This document shows, in pieces, positions 63,950 to 64,000 of a DNA stretch of 64,000 nt. The notes under the pieces are model-generated. The model was not told where the DNA came from. It searched no databases and was given only the letters and a program-made list of their open reading frames with translations. The DNA comes from Psychrobacter sp. P11F6. Its GTDB lineage: Bacteria; Pseudomonadota; Gammaproteobacteria; Pseudomonadales; Moraxellaceae. The stretch is from the NCBI RefSeq assembly GCF_001435295.1, contig NZ_CM003594.1, positions 2,934,574 to 2,998,573 of the forward strand, in the 5' to 3' direction. Both the position numbers and the translations under genes were made by a program. Every line of letters starts with the position of its first letter. Position 1 is the first letter of the stretch.

Positions 63950-64000
63950 ATGTTTATCGAAGATAAAATCGCCAAAGAAAGTATGACTATCAAGACTCCG
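63950..64000 (+). CDS. Start of a gene cut by the right window edge
   Basis: An ATG at 63950 with AGGAT upstream opens a frame (MFIEDKIAKESMTIKTP) that remains open to the end of the window. Only 17 codons are visible, so no identification is possible. The 295 bp before it show no other gene. Confidence 0.5.
   Translation, partial: MFIEDKIAKESMTIKTP

Noticed and set aside
1..64000. CRISPR arrays, tRNA or rRNA genes, complete insertion sequences, prophage
   Set aside because: Looked for regularly spaced repeats, transposase or integrase motifs and tRNA-like T-arms; none found. The only tandem repeat of note is the 8-bp array at 46.8 kb.

Overview
The window looks like the chromosome of a gammaproteobacterium of the family Moraxellaceae, most probably Psychrobacter. 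This rests on recognised gene content and pairings (coaBC/radC divergent, ytjB/serB divergent, tandem fadD genes, ccmABCDE, cspA, a PA3496-type acidic protein) and moderate GC with AT-rich spacers. It is inference: no rRNA or other species-defining marker is present. I saw no tRNA, rRNA, CRISPR array, prophage or complete insertion sequence.

Layout. 1-4.1 kb: the end of an aldo/keto reductase, then the minus-strand cytochrome c maturation operon ccmABCDE. 4.2-10.3 kb: two poorly characterised proteins, a histone-deacetylase-fold hydrolase, a TSUP permease, and divergent coaBC/radC; CoaBC carries a histidine-rich insertion. 10.6-18.4 kb: a FadE-type acyl-CoA dehydrogenase with a long acidic tail, a dicarboxylate/amino-acid symporter, a second TSUP permease and the NhaA antiporter; a MITE-like inverted-repeat element lies at 13.66-13.78 kb. 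18.5-28.1 kb: a DUF2799 lipoprotein, an MpaB/Lcp-type oxygenase, two Nudix hydrolases, a NylB-like serine hydrolase, a PreP-like M16 protease and a universal stress protein. 28.3-31.6 kb: a LysR regulator divergent from a YeiH-family exporter, a cold-shock protein with a long leader, and a DUF454 protein.

31.9-34.7 kb is the accessory segment and the most interesting part. A lone TerF-like protein (TerD plus VWA domains) is followed by an AT-rich three-gene operon on the minus strand. Its genes encode a predicted ADP-ribosyltransferase, a small unrecognised protein ending in an ssrA-like ENYLLAA sequence, and a SecB-like chaperone. This matches the order and content of a toxin-antitoxin-chaperone system of the CmdTAC anti-phage type.

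35.2-48.6 kb: valS, an FNT-family channel, a bile-acid/sodium symporter family protein, a small Cys-tailed membrane protein with two YbjQ paralogues, a UPF0149 protein, a PA3496-type protein, ytjB/serB, a DUF368 (PopT-type) undecaprenyl-phosphate translocase candidate preceded by six 8-bp tandem repeats, and a small membrane protein. 49.0-58.3 kb: an SCP2 protein, bioB, hemJ, an exported Cys/His hydrolase candidate, a small membrane protein, rph and two fadD paralogues. 58.8-64.0 kb: parC, a NYN-LOTUS protein, a divergent BLUF photoreceptor candidate, an exported PEBP-like protein and the start of one further gene.

Functionally the window is mostly housekeeping: haem and cytochrome maturation, fatty-acid oxidation, CoA and biotin synthesis, ion homeostasis, tRNA charging, RNA processing and topoisomerase IV. 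The accessory genes sit at 31.9-34.7 kb and possibly 61.2-62.8 kb.
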